The position numbers and the translations under genes were made by a program. From the NCBI GenBank assembly GCA_951799405.1, contig OX637332.1, positions 13,211,001 to 13,275,000 of the forward strand: a stretch of 64,000 nucleotides of DNA, read 5' to 3'. Every line of letters starts with the position of its first letter. The stretch's first letter is position 1. Source of the stretch: Agapetus fuscipes (lineage: Eukaryota > Arthropoda > Insecta > Trichoptera > Glossosomatidae). The notes below the pieces were generated by a model, which did not search any database, was not told the origin of the DNA, and saw only the letters and a list, made by a program, of their open reading frames with translations. Shown here in pieces: positions 55,210-64,000 of the stretch.

Positions 55210-55680
55210 TTAACACTCAAACACAATCACATCTTTCGCGGCTCACTTTCACGAAGTACTGATCTGTAGGCTGGAGTCCTAGGCGAGCTTACATTAATTA
55301 AGCCCGGGAGGTGATTTTCACGGCTCGGGGCTTCGCCCCCCGAGAGCCGCAGTCCATGAGGTGGATGCCTAAACATGTGGAGCCCCAGGGTGGAGGCTCC
55401 TCTGCACCAGGCTCCGGTCCATAAGGCGGGTGCCTTGGATGGCGGATGCTCCATGCACATGTCCCCACGTTGAAGCCTCGCGGCTAAGTCCACGGGGGCC
55501 CCAACTGGGAAACCCAGTCAGTAATTGCCGCCTCGCAGCGCTGTGTGCGACCTCCTCCTTCGTGCGCGCGTGATCTAAGACTGGCGTCTCGGGTTTCCGA
55601 GACGCCAGTTTCCGGGTTTCCGAGACGCCAGTCTTAGCGAGCAAATTATTATTTTCGATAGTAGTAGTAGACCCCCATTT
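55210..55680 (-). repeat. GC-rich segment, probably retroelement-derived
   Basis: Clearly more GC-rich than its surroundings. It contains CTAAGACTGGCGTCTCGG (55575-55592), its exact inverse at 55620-55637, and an intermediate inverse copy at 55597-55609, and ends with a GTAGTAGTAG run. Overlapping minus-strand ORFs (55227-55493, 55369-55644) are Arg/Pro/Gly-rich with no known domain. It resembles a leader or tail of a non-LTR element, which is only a guess. Confidence 0.4.
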
Positions 55681-56007
55681 TTATGCCACGTCAATGTAAA
55701 CTCCCAGGGCCCACTTTGGGAATCACTGATATACCTATTGCCTACCTGTTAGAAGCATTTGCGTGTACAGGATGCACACGCCTGGTATACATACCTACCT
55801 TCATATTTTGTGACTACACTGCCATTGGCGTACATTGTATTGCATCACCTATTGCACCCTCCGCGTGTCCGGGCTGGATTTTTTTTTATAGATTTATAAA
55901 GAGGAGTGCAATTCACCAACCTATTTACCTGGCCAGTTGTCTTCAAACAAAAGCAGAAGCTTGTGCGTATGCAATGGCATCTGTTGAGTAAAGATTTATT
56001 ATTATTA
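55681..56007 (+). repeat. Possible retroelement tail with (ATT)n
   Basis: Ends AAAGATTTATTATTATTATT immediately before RTE copy B. An A/T-rich trinucleotide tail would suit a LINE 3' end, but no coding part was recognised; the 102-codon plus-strand ORF here has no known domain. Confidence 0.35.
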
Positions 56008-56009
56008 TT

Positions 56010-57430
56010 GTGAGTGAACTTGAGAAGAGTGTGTGGGGAAAAGATATTGAAAGTATGTGGAAAGATCTGAAAGAAGAAATGACTGAATGTGCTAAAAAAG
56101 CATGTGGGGTAACGAAAGGTGGAAGATTGAAAGGAGATGCCTGGTGGAATGATAGAGTGAAAGAAGCTGTGGAAGTTAAGAAAAAGTGTTACGAAAATTG
56201 GCTGAATGATAGAAATGATAGAAAGCTAGAAGACGAATAAAATATAGCTAAGAGAATGGCGAAGACTATAATTTATGAAAGCAAGATGAATGAACAAAGA
56301 AAGATTGATGAAAGGATTAACAGAAGTTTCACCGACAGTAAGAAGGAATTTTGGAGGTGGATCAATGCGGATAGAAATAAATCTTCTGCATTGACCACTC
56401 CAGGAGTCAAAAGTGCTGCCAGTGAGATGGTATGGGAGAATGGAGAAGTATGCAAGAGATGGAAGAACTATTTTCAACAATTTTTTGGTCAGGGTGAAAG
56501 AAGAATTTATGAACAGATAGATGAAGAGAATGAATTGAATATTTTGAAAGAATAAATGAAAGTGTCTATTTCACGTCTGAAGAATGGGAAGTCTGCTGGG
56601 TTTGATGGTATAAATGGTGAAATGTTGAAAGCAGGAGGTGAATGTGTGATAGATTGGATGTACGAATTATGTAAGCTTTGTGTGAATGCAGGAGTAGTAC
56701 CGATGGATTGGAGGAAGGCAGTCATTGTTCCCATTTACAAAGGTAAAGGGGACCAAAAAGACTGTCAGAACTTCAGACCAATCAGTCTACTCAGTATACC
56801 AGGAAAAGTCTTCTGTAAGGTGATTATAAAAAATGTGATTCTGACTACTAGGGAAAGGCTTTCCGATATACAATCCGGCTTTATGGCCGGTAGAGGCTGT
56901 GTTGATCAGATTTTTACTCTACGACAACTTGTTGAAAAACAATTGTCGGTGAGGCGGAAGCTGTTCACGACCTTTGTAGATCTGGAACAGGCTTTGGACT
57001 CAGTAGACAGAGGTATGTTATGGGATGTTTTGAAAGCATACGGAGTGAAAGGGGCTCTCCTAGGTGCGGTGCATACAAACTATGAAAATAGTAAGGCATG
57101 TGTCCGTATTGATGGTGAGTATAGTGAGTGGTTTGAAGTTTATAAGGGTGTGAGGCAAGGATGTGTGATGAGTCCATGGCTATTTAACATAGTCATGAAC
57201 AAGTGTGTCAGAGATGCTAGACTTAATGATTGTGGATTGATGATAGGAGAGAGCAAAGTGAGTGTTCTACTGTATGCAGATGATGCAGTTCTTGTATATG
57301 ATTCAGCAGTAGAATTGCAAACAATGCTCTCTAGATTGAATGAAGCTTTGAAAGGTAACCATTTGAAGTTGAATGCAAGTAAGACGAAAGTATTGATTTT
57401 TGAAAGAGATGATGAAAATATGAATTATTA
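56010..57430 (+). pseudogene. RTE-like reverse transcriptase, N-terminal part
   Basis: One frame throughout, broken by TAA at 56238 and 56553. It includes KKEFWRWINADRNKSS, LKNGKSAGFDGINGEMLKAG, DCQNFRPISLLSIPGKVFCK, QSGFMAGRGCVDQIFTLRQL, FVDLEQALDSVDRGMLWDVL, GVRQGCVMSPWLFNIVMNKC and the catalytic YADDAVLV. These are RT motifs in order. The frame is lost at the same A-rich site as in copy A, just after ERDDENMN. Only two stops in 1.4 kb suggest a fairly recent copy. Confidence 0.87.
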
Positions 57431-57468
57431 ATTTAAAATTAATGGAATGAATGTTGATGTCGTAAATG

Positions 57469-58463
57469 AGTTTTTCTACTCCCATTTGGTAATTTACTAA
57501 TTACAAAACGGCTAACGCAATCACAATGCTATACATTTCCACACCCGTTGCGTAATGTTACATTACGCAACTGATAACGGTGTTGAAATGAAAATGTGCG
57601 CATGCGCATTGTCAGAAATGGAACCATTTTTGAATTTCGAGTATCAACCTTGTATGAGGCTATCCTTCTAAGTGACCGATAACAAACTATTATTGGCCGT
57701 TTCCATAGCAACCACGTTTAAACGTCCGCCATTACATGAATATTTTCAATTTATTGATAGTTCCTCCCCACTATGTTCAATCTTTGTTCAAATGAAAATA
57801 TTTTATGCGTAGAGTCAAATAAAATTTGTTAAAAGTGTAGTAATTCATCAATGTTATTTATCAAAATACTCCGAATCGTAGATTTCTTTTTTTCAAAGGA
57901 AAATAGAAGGCTTGAAAGGAAAATAATGCAAGATATTTTCACCGCAAAAAAAAACAAACTTAAACAGTTACTTGGCTAATAGGTCGGTATGAGGTTGACC
58001 ATCTATGCTGTAAAAACTTGTTTCACTTTGCCAATGACACCCCTGCTTCAGTGGTTGCAGGGCTTATGTCTATTTGAGTTTTGGGTTTGAATGTTAAACC
58101 TTATATGCGGCATGTATAAGCGCAACCTTATATATGTCTGCTTGTGAGCATACATTTAAAATGAATCCCAAATGTAATATATCTTTGCAGATTAGATTAG
58201 ATAATCGAGGGGAATGATAAATTACACGGTTTGACAAAGATGGGGCTTTAATTACTTCAAGTGGACGAGTACAGTATAATGACTATTATTTACTATTTTG
58301 TTATTTATTTCATGGTCGTAGAAAAAGTATTGTATGCCACTGCACGTAATTAGTCTTTGTAACACTCTTGCTATCTATTGTGCCATTCGGCTGCGCCTCA
58401 TGGCACAAACTAGCACTCGTGTTACAAAGACTATCATTACTAGGCAGTGGCATAAATAACTAT
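57469..58463 (+). mobile_element. Composite repeat X, copy 2
   Basis: A 995-bp insertion into LINE copy B. It contains the GTTGCGTAATGTTACATTAC palindrome near its left end, a SINE-1 subtype (57968-58200) in the middle and a ~120-bp imperfect hairpin (58332-58454: TATGCCACTGC ... GCAGTGGCATA, TAGTCTTTGTAACAC ... GTGTTACAAAGACTA) at its right end. At most a 2-bp target duplication (TT). No coding capacity. Confidence 0.75.
57968..58200 (+). repeat. SINE-1, subtype inside repeat X
   Basis: Same subtype as 50755-50962: GTTGACCATCTATGCTG and CCCTGCTTCAGTGG. Confidence 0.8.
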
Positions 58464-59033
58464 TGTATACCTGGGAAGTAAGTTTGAAAAAGATGGAAGA
58501 ATGACCGGTGAATTTGAAAGAAGAATAATGAAAGGCAGGTGCGTACTGGGTGCTACCGCTAGCATCGCCAAGAACCAGAATCTTTCAAAAAATGTTCGAC
58601 TGGCGGTGCACGGAGGTATACTAGTGCCCACTCTGATGTATGGAAGTGAAGCCTGGATGGTGAGTGAAAGTGAGATTAGTAAAGTTCATACAGTGGAAAT
58701 GGACTACTTAAGAAGTATGATTGGAAAAAGACGGAGTGATAGGGTGAGGAATGATTTTGTTGGAGAGGAATGTGGTGTAAGAGAAAGTGTGAAAGTAAAG
58801 ATTAAAAGAAGTATACTTAGATGCTTTGGACATTTGGAGAGAATGAATGAGGAAAGACTGACGAAGAAAGTATATGCTGCAAGAATTGATGGATGTCGTG
58901 GAAGAGGAAGACCGAGAAAGGTATGGATGGACCAAATTTTCGAAATAGCGAATGAATGGGATATCCAGAGTCATAATAAAAGGAGAGCTTGTATGAAAAA
59001 AATGATGACTCTGGATGAAATGAAAGAAGTATG
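58464..59033 (+). pseudogene. RTE-like C-terminal domain (after insertion)
   Basis: Reads YLGSKFEKDGRMTGEFERRI, LVPTLMYGSEAWMVSESE, FGHLERMNEERLTKKVYAAR and GCRGRGRPRKVWMDQIFEIA, ending LDEMKEV. A short deletion removes the last dozen codons that copies A, C and D keep. It continues the 56010-57430 fragment across repeat X. Confidence 0.83.
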
Positions 59034-59186
59034 AAAGTGGCGGCTAATCTCCAATGCTGATTTATAATGTTGGTTTATTAGTTTGCTACATTTTTTTACA
59101 TAATAAAATTTTGACTTTTTTTGTATAGATTTATTTTTAAGGTTTTGTTGTTTTTTTTATACTTAAATGTTATTTATTACTCGTAT

Positions 59187-59428
59187 TCCTTGACTTATAG
59201 GTTGGTATGAGGCTGACCACCCATACTGTAAAAAATGGTTCACTTTGCCAATGTCACCCCTGTTTCAGGGAATGTCGGCAAGAGTTGCAGGGTGTATGTT
59301 CATTTGAGGTTTGAGTTTGTATGTTGTAGGTTCACATGCGGCATGTCCAAGCGCGAACTTGTTTGTGTCAGCTTTTGAGAATGCATGTAATATGGATCCC
59401 CAATGTTACATTTATTATCTTGGCAACT
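59187..59428 (+). repeat. SINE-1 at the end of RTE copy B
   Basis: TTCCTTGACTTATAGG start; the tail ends TTGGCAACTA where a further insertion begins. Confidence 0.83.
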
Positions 59429-59440
59429 AAAAATATATTA

Positions 59441-59537
59441 TATTATCTAGATTTTCAGCAGTTACTTCGTGAAAGTTCATTTTAATTCAATAAAATAAAA
59501 ATGAATTAAAACAAAGCAATTTTTATTTTATTGAATT
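59441..59537 (+). mobile_element. 97-bp retroelement 3' end with inverted repeat
   Basis: Flanked by AAAAATATATTA (59429-59440, 59538-59549). It begins with the same end (TATTATCTAGATTTTCAGCA) as 50332 and then has an inverted repeat (TTCAATAAAATAAAAA / TTTTTATTTTATTGAA). It is a third member of the hammerhead-element family by its terminus, but lacks a hammerhead core. Confidence 0.7.
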
Positions 59538-59621
59538 AAAAATATATTAGATTATTAGTATTGTACATACATAGAGACTCCAGTGACGATTTCAATATGA
59601 GATCGTCATATTCGGGATTGA

Positions 59622-59849
59622 GTAAAGGCAGTGCCTTAATGTGCCGACCATCTATCTATCTCTATTCATTTCCATTCTCTTGTGAAAACAGTGCTTTCTT
59701 GTCCCAGCCATCTATCTATCTCTGTTGGTAGCCATCCTCTTGTAAAGGCAGTGCCTTGTTGTGCCAGCCATCTGTCTCTGTTGGTTGCCATCCTCTTGTA
59801 AAGGCAGTGCTTTCTTGTCCCAGCCATCTGTCTATTTTGGTTGCCATCC
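59622..59849. repeat. Minisatellite, ~60-bp unit, about 3.8 copies
   Basis: Successive units start at about 59641, 59701, 59761 (56 bp) and 59817, each with CAGCCATCT(A/G)TCT, GCCATCCTCTTGTAAAGGCA and GTGC(C/T)TT. RTE copy D starts within a few bases of its right edge. Confidence 0.85.
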
Positions 59850-59853
59850 ATAA

Positions 59854-60146
59854 GTGTGAAAGTGAAGATTAAAAGAAGTATGTTAAGATGGTTCGGGCAT
59901 TTGGAGAGAATGAGTGATGAAAGATTGACGAAGAGAGTATATGTTGCTAGAATAGATGGATGTCGTGGTAGAGGAAGACCGAGAAAAGTATGGAAGGATC
60001 AAATCTCTGAAATAGCGAATGAATGGGATATCCAGAGTCATAATAAAAGGAGGACTTGTATGAAAAAGGTTATGACTCTGGATGAAATGAAAGAAGTATG
60101 CAAGGACAGGAAGAAGTGGCGGCTAATCTGCAATGTTGATTTCTAA
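59854..60146 (+). pseudogene. RTE-like C-terminal fragment
   Basis: About 97 codons with RWFGHLERMSDERLTKRVYV, GCRGRGRPRKVWKDQISEIA and SHNKRRTCMKKVMTLDEMKE, ending at the family stop. Open but without RT or endonuclease. Confidence 0.8.
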
Positions 60147-60263
60147 TGTTGGTGTATTCATTTGCTACATTTTTTGCATAGGAAATTTTTGACTTTTTTT
60201 TGTATAGATTTCTTTGTAAAGTTTTGTGCTTTTTTATATTAAAATGTAATTTATTATTCATAT

Positions 60264-60510
60264 TCCTTGACTTATAGGTTGGTATGAGGCTGACCACCCA
60301 TACTGTAAAAAATGGTTCACTTTGCCAATGTCACCCCTGTTTCAGGGAAGGTCGGCAAAAGTTGTGGGGCTTATGTTCATTTGAGGTTTGGATTTTATTT
60401 GTAAGTACACATTCAGCATTTGTAAGCGCGAACTACACTTGTTGGTTTGTGGGCATACATCTGAGAGCTTTAAATGAATATATCCTTGCAACTTAGATTA
60501 TAGATTATTA
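60264..60510 (+). repeat. SINE-1 at the end of RTE copy D
   Basis: Near-consensus copy ending in ATTATAGATTATTATAG. Confidence 0.85.
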
Positions 60511-60570
60511 TAGTGCGTTTTCCCCTGTCGACGATTTTATTTAGAAATCATTTCATTATATTTAGATCAG

Positions 60571-60700
60571 CCTTCCTTGACTGATAGGTTGGTACGAGGC
60601 TGACCACCCGTGCTGTAAAAATCGGTTCACTTTTGCCAATGCCACCCCGGTTCAGGGAACGGCGGCAGGAGTTGCAAGGTTTATGTCCATGTGAGGTTTT
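60571..60700 (+). repeat. SINE-1, 5' half
   Basis: CTTCCTTGACTGATAGGTTG start; breaks off near 60700 into a hAT-like fragment, as at 38930. Confidence 0.75.
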
Positions 60701-60846
60701 CTTTATTTGTATTCGCGCCTCCCTTTCTACGTCCTATTTTTTTAATTTTCATACTAATACTGCTATATACATATTTTTGGCGCCTCCCTTAGCCATAGCT
60801 GGCGCCTCTCCTGGGAGGCGCGCCCCCCAGTTTGGAAACCGCTGAA
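60701..60846 (+). repeat. hAT-like terminal fragment
   Basis: Ends CCCCAGTTTGGAAACCGCTG, a hAT-type terminal repeat in inverse, with an interior matching 38931-39112. Confidence 0.6.
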
Positions 60847-63800
60847 TTAGATCGAAAAAAACAATAAAGTGATCTGCGTTCCAAAAAAAAAAGATCCACT
60901 GCTCTATTGCAAGCACTGAAATAACAAGAAATAAAAAAGAAAACAAACCAAGATTTGATTAAAAATTGTACAGGTTTTATTAAAACTCACAAAAGGTACA
61001 ATATTTTGAATGCATAATGATTCATTATTGCACATACAAATATTCTTTTTCATAATGTATATTTTTCATTATCTTAAAAATGCACAAAACATATAAATAT
61101 GTAACGTTAGACTACACAATATGGTTCTTAACTTTATAATGTGTCTAATTACATATATTTTAATAATTATTTTCAACTACGTAAATACCACCACATTATA
61201 TATTTTTCAGAGCAACCGTAAATACTGTCAGGTGTCATAACCAATTCTATAAAAAGAATAATAAAAAATATGTACTTACATCCCTAATGCATAACATTAT
61301 CAATAAATATTTTTTATTAAGTACATATCTCAATACCATTTTGGCTTTAGGCAATTTCTCATTCTTGGGGTTTTCTACATTGAAACCTAAGAACAATTAA
61401 TGTAAATATTTTATACAAAGTACCTACATACAAACACTAAGTAGGTATACATTATTATATTATACACATTCAAAGGTTACAAAAATCTTACATATTTTTG
61501 TCTTTTGATAAAATTTTCACGCATGTATATTTGGTAAGTAATGCAAAATGTATGGGACTCGCATATTTTACGGTGAAATAATAAAATAATCCTTCGTGCC
61601 ATTTATCATTGGCCTGTGAAGGTACTTTTAGGTCTTTCAAAAAAATTAAATAAAAACACTAATCCGTAGAAGTAAACGTTATTGTTGTAACGAAACGTAA
61701 GCAAGAGAAAAAATGAGAAAAATAAAACAATAGACCTCGATCAAGACCCGAAAGAAGAATTTCAGCTATCTGAATCCAGCTAAGAAAATTTAAAAATACT
61801 AACCATCATATTTCACAAAATAAATCATACAAAAAGAGATAGTCAAGTACATATACCGACTGCAAAATTGCCGGATATTAAAAAAAAAATCTACCGATTA
61901 CAAAAAAGCTGACCAAAATACAGACGCTGATGAGTAGGTACTTCTATATTTTATTTTATTTAGAAAGTCACATTTCATTTAAAAGAAAAAAGATTCAAGC
62001 AAGATGCATTACAAAAAGAATAAAAAACAGCTCTAACGTATAATAATATTCGTTTTTCTCCAGTTTCAGTCACAATTGCTATTCTATGTCAAAAGTAAGT
62101 AGGTATATGTGCTGTAAAATTTCCATTGTAAACATTTCGGTCAGAAACTAAAATAAATTTAGCTGTCATGTTTAAACATCGAAAAATCTTTTGTTAATAT
62201 GTCCTTGTTGATTAATTAACTACTCTACTACTAGAAATGGCTAAATACATAATCATATTATGATAAAGTTTATTTTGAGTATAAAAGAAAAACAAATGAT
62301 TTTACTTTGATTTATATCATAAATATTTTTTAAGCAACTACTAAAAATGTTTTGTTACTGAATATGAGAGATTGGTTTAATAGAAGAATTTAAACTGGTT
62401 TAATAATGAACATTTTACAATTAGCATTAGAAGAATTTTGAACTATTTAACATAAAAATTAGTATTTATTGAAATAAATACTATTAACATTAACAAAATT
62501 GCTACGAAGATTACTTTGTTATTACTTTAGAAATGTGTAAAAATACAAAAGATTCCTCGAAATATTCTACTTTTCTTTTAAACTTTAAAAGATTTCCGTA
62601 CAAAAACGAAATCATTATATGCTACTTTTTGGGGAAAAATCAAGTGTTAATTAATTTTTTGTATAAAAGTATTTTTTTAAATATTGTTTTCTTTTTATGA
62701 TTAAGATGGAAATGCTTAGGTAATTCTTTAATGAAGTTTTCCCAAGTTATTAATTGTTTTTATTGACATATTTTATAGTTTTTACAACCAATGTTTTTTT
62801 TCATATTTCTTTAAACGTCACAGTAATATGTGATTATTTTCACTTTATTTAAACATAGGTAATCAATTATTACGAATTTGTTTTATTCTCATTTCGAGTA
62901 TTTTTTGCACCCGAGTTTCACAATTAAAACTCTTTCAATGGAAACACGCATACATTTATTATCAATAGAATTTATGCAAAAAGTTACGTACTTAGAGTAC
63001 CTAGACAGTAGACACCATTTCTATTCTTATACACAGACTTATAACAATATAGTATTTTTGAAATGAAATAATGAAATCGTGTTGGTACTTTCCTTTTTGA
63101 GGAGCTCAAAAATGAGAGAGGCACTATTCTATAAAAGTAAACACTAAAAATAAAATGTTTTTTTTAAAGAAATTTATTTTTTAATAATATCAAGGAAATG
63201 GTTGAATCTTGAAAATATATCAACTCGATTTTAAATTGACATTACTGCCGTGACATTTCATATGAAAAAATCGGATTGTACGAACCGTGCGTGGGGTAGA
63301 GCAGAACAGATATCTCAACGTTTCGTCAGATTAGTATTAGTTCAGTTCGCGCCTATTGGGCGTGAAAAAAACATGTCTCCTGACGACAAAACGTAAATAA
63401 ATCTTATTTTATCTAGACCACGGTTGGTAAGATTTGTTTTCAATTAATAATAAGATAGATTATACCTGATTAAAAAACCTATTAAGAAATTTTCGTAATT
63501 TATCGTCGATATTGAATGGTATCTAATTTTCATTCTGTTTTAATATTTTTCGTGAAATAATTGAAAAAAAAGCTAAAAAGACGTATAGGTACCAACTAAG
63601 AGAAATTTTAAATAAAAAATGATTATTTTTTTATTAGTACATATTAGGTAGGTACTTACTTCGATATAGCAAAAACAAAGTATGTCTGACAGAATTAATT
63701 TGGATTATACTTTTGTATCAATGATAAACTAATAAGACCTAATTCATTAGATTGTTTGAATCCAAATCAAGAATTAAACCAGCTTATAAGTATGGGAAAA

Positions 63801-64000
63801 CCGACTTTATACTGGTTCAAAAACTAAAAACCTTTTTATGAATAAGGTGGATGAACGTTATAAATATAATATGTATATGTATAAGTTTAATGTTGGTGGC
63901 TAGGGTTTATTAAAGTGAAATTGGTTTTATGTTTTAGTTTTTTTTTTGATGTCCATGTATATTGAATATATATTATTATTTGTTGATTTAAAAAATGTAA
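60847..64000. other. AT-rich region, nothing recognised
   Basis: More than 3 kb of AT-rich DNA without coding signal, SINE-1 or other family recognised in this window. A slightly GC-richer patch at 63285-63400 has no second copy here. It may be intron or upstream flank of OGT. Confidence 0.5.

Larger units (their letters stand above)
56008..59430 (+). mobile_element. RTE-like LINE family 1, copy B (split by repeat X)
   Basis: The longest RTE copy. It holds an upstream linker, RT and C-terminal domain, 3' UTR and SINE-1. Repeat X copy 2 (57469-58463) is inserted between GAGTTT and GTATACC; copy A shows the uninterrupted GAGTTTGTATACC. The endonuclease region is missing, so it is 5'-truncated. 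Confidence 0.85.
59854..60512 (+). mobile_element. RTE-like LINE family 1, copy D (5'-truncated)
   Basis: Begins within the C-terminal domain and ends with SINE-1 (60264-60510). The coding remnant runs from SVKVKIKRSMLRWFGHLERM to RKKWRLICNVDF, in frame to a stop near 60146. Confidence 0.82.

Noticed and set aside
59622..59849. Possible CRISPR-like array.
   Set aside because: Units are continuous ~60-bp repeats without unique spacers, in a eukaryotic context.

Overview
This window is nuclear DNA from an animal with large, transposon-filled introns, most likely an arthropod and probably an insect. It is AT-rich and almost free of long ORFs. Four spliced exons with proper GT/AG junctions encode an O-GlcNAc transferase (OGT) whose wording is insect-like (for example [10 protein letters not shown]). 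The transposons are animal types: L2/CR1-like and RTE-like LINEs, a DIRS tyrosine-recombinase element, an LTR element, hAT, Harbinger-type and piggyBac-type elements, tRNA-derived SINEs, and a Penelope-like fragment with a hammerhead motif. The species cannot be fixed from sequence alone.

The only recognisable cellular gene is OGT on the minus strand. Its exons are 39506-39716, 37100-37283, 35663-35731 and 23475-23671 in transcription order. They encode an uninterrupted run of N-terminal TPRs, and every junction keeps the reading frame. The first coding exon was not found between 39717 and 64000. The remaining TPRs and the catalytic domain are not seen left of 23475, so the next intron is probably longer than 23 kb. 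The rest of the window is intron or flank packed with repeats.

Left part (1-23 kb): a Harbinger-type MITE (3282-3842); a DNA-element pair of ends (5177 and 11836) apparently enclosing an LTR retrotransposon (6217-11572); several tRNA-derived SINEs; an L2/CR1-like LINE with an intact 1078-codon ORF (14974-18519) nested in a copy of the window's commonest repeat, here called SINE-1; a deleted hAT element (19769-20856); and a 5'-truncated RTE-like LINE (20945-22343).

Middle (23-40 kb): OGT exons and introns. The 12-kb intron holds a decayed but structurally complete DIRS element (28651-33526) with inverted terminal repeats and an internal complementary region that reproduces the junction of its two ends. 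Other introns hold a piggyBac-type MITE and a Harbinger-type MITE.

Right part (40-64 kb): layered insertions. These include RTE-like LINE copies that all end in SINE-1, a second hAT remnant, a 1-kb composite repeat in two copies, a 0.9-kb foldback element, and an insertion at 50332-50651 containing a perfect 276-bp palindrome with a hammerhead-ribozyme-like core in each arm. From about 60.9 kb to the end nothing could be recognised.

The most unusual items are the hammerhead palindrome and its two shorter relatives with the same end, the SINE-1/RTE shared 3' end, the complete DIRS architecture, and an LTR element whose two LTRs are identical for 768 bp and then unrelated.
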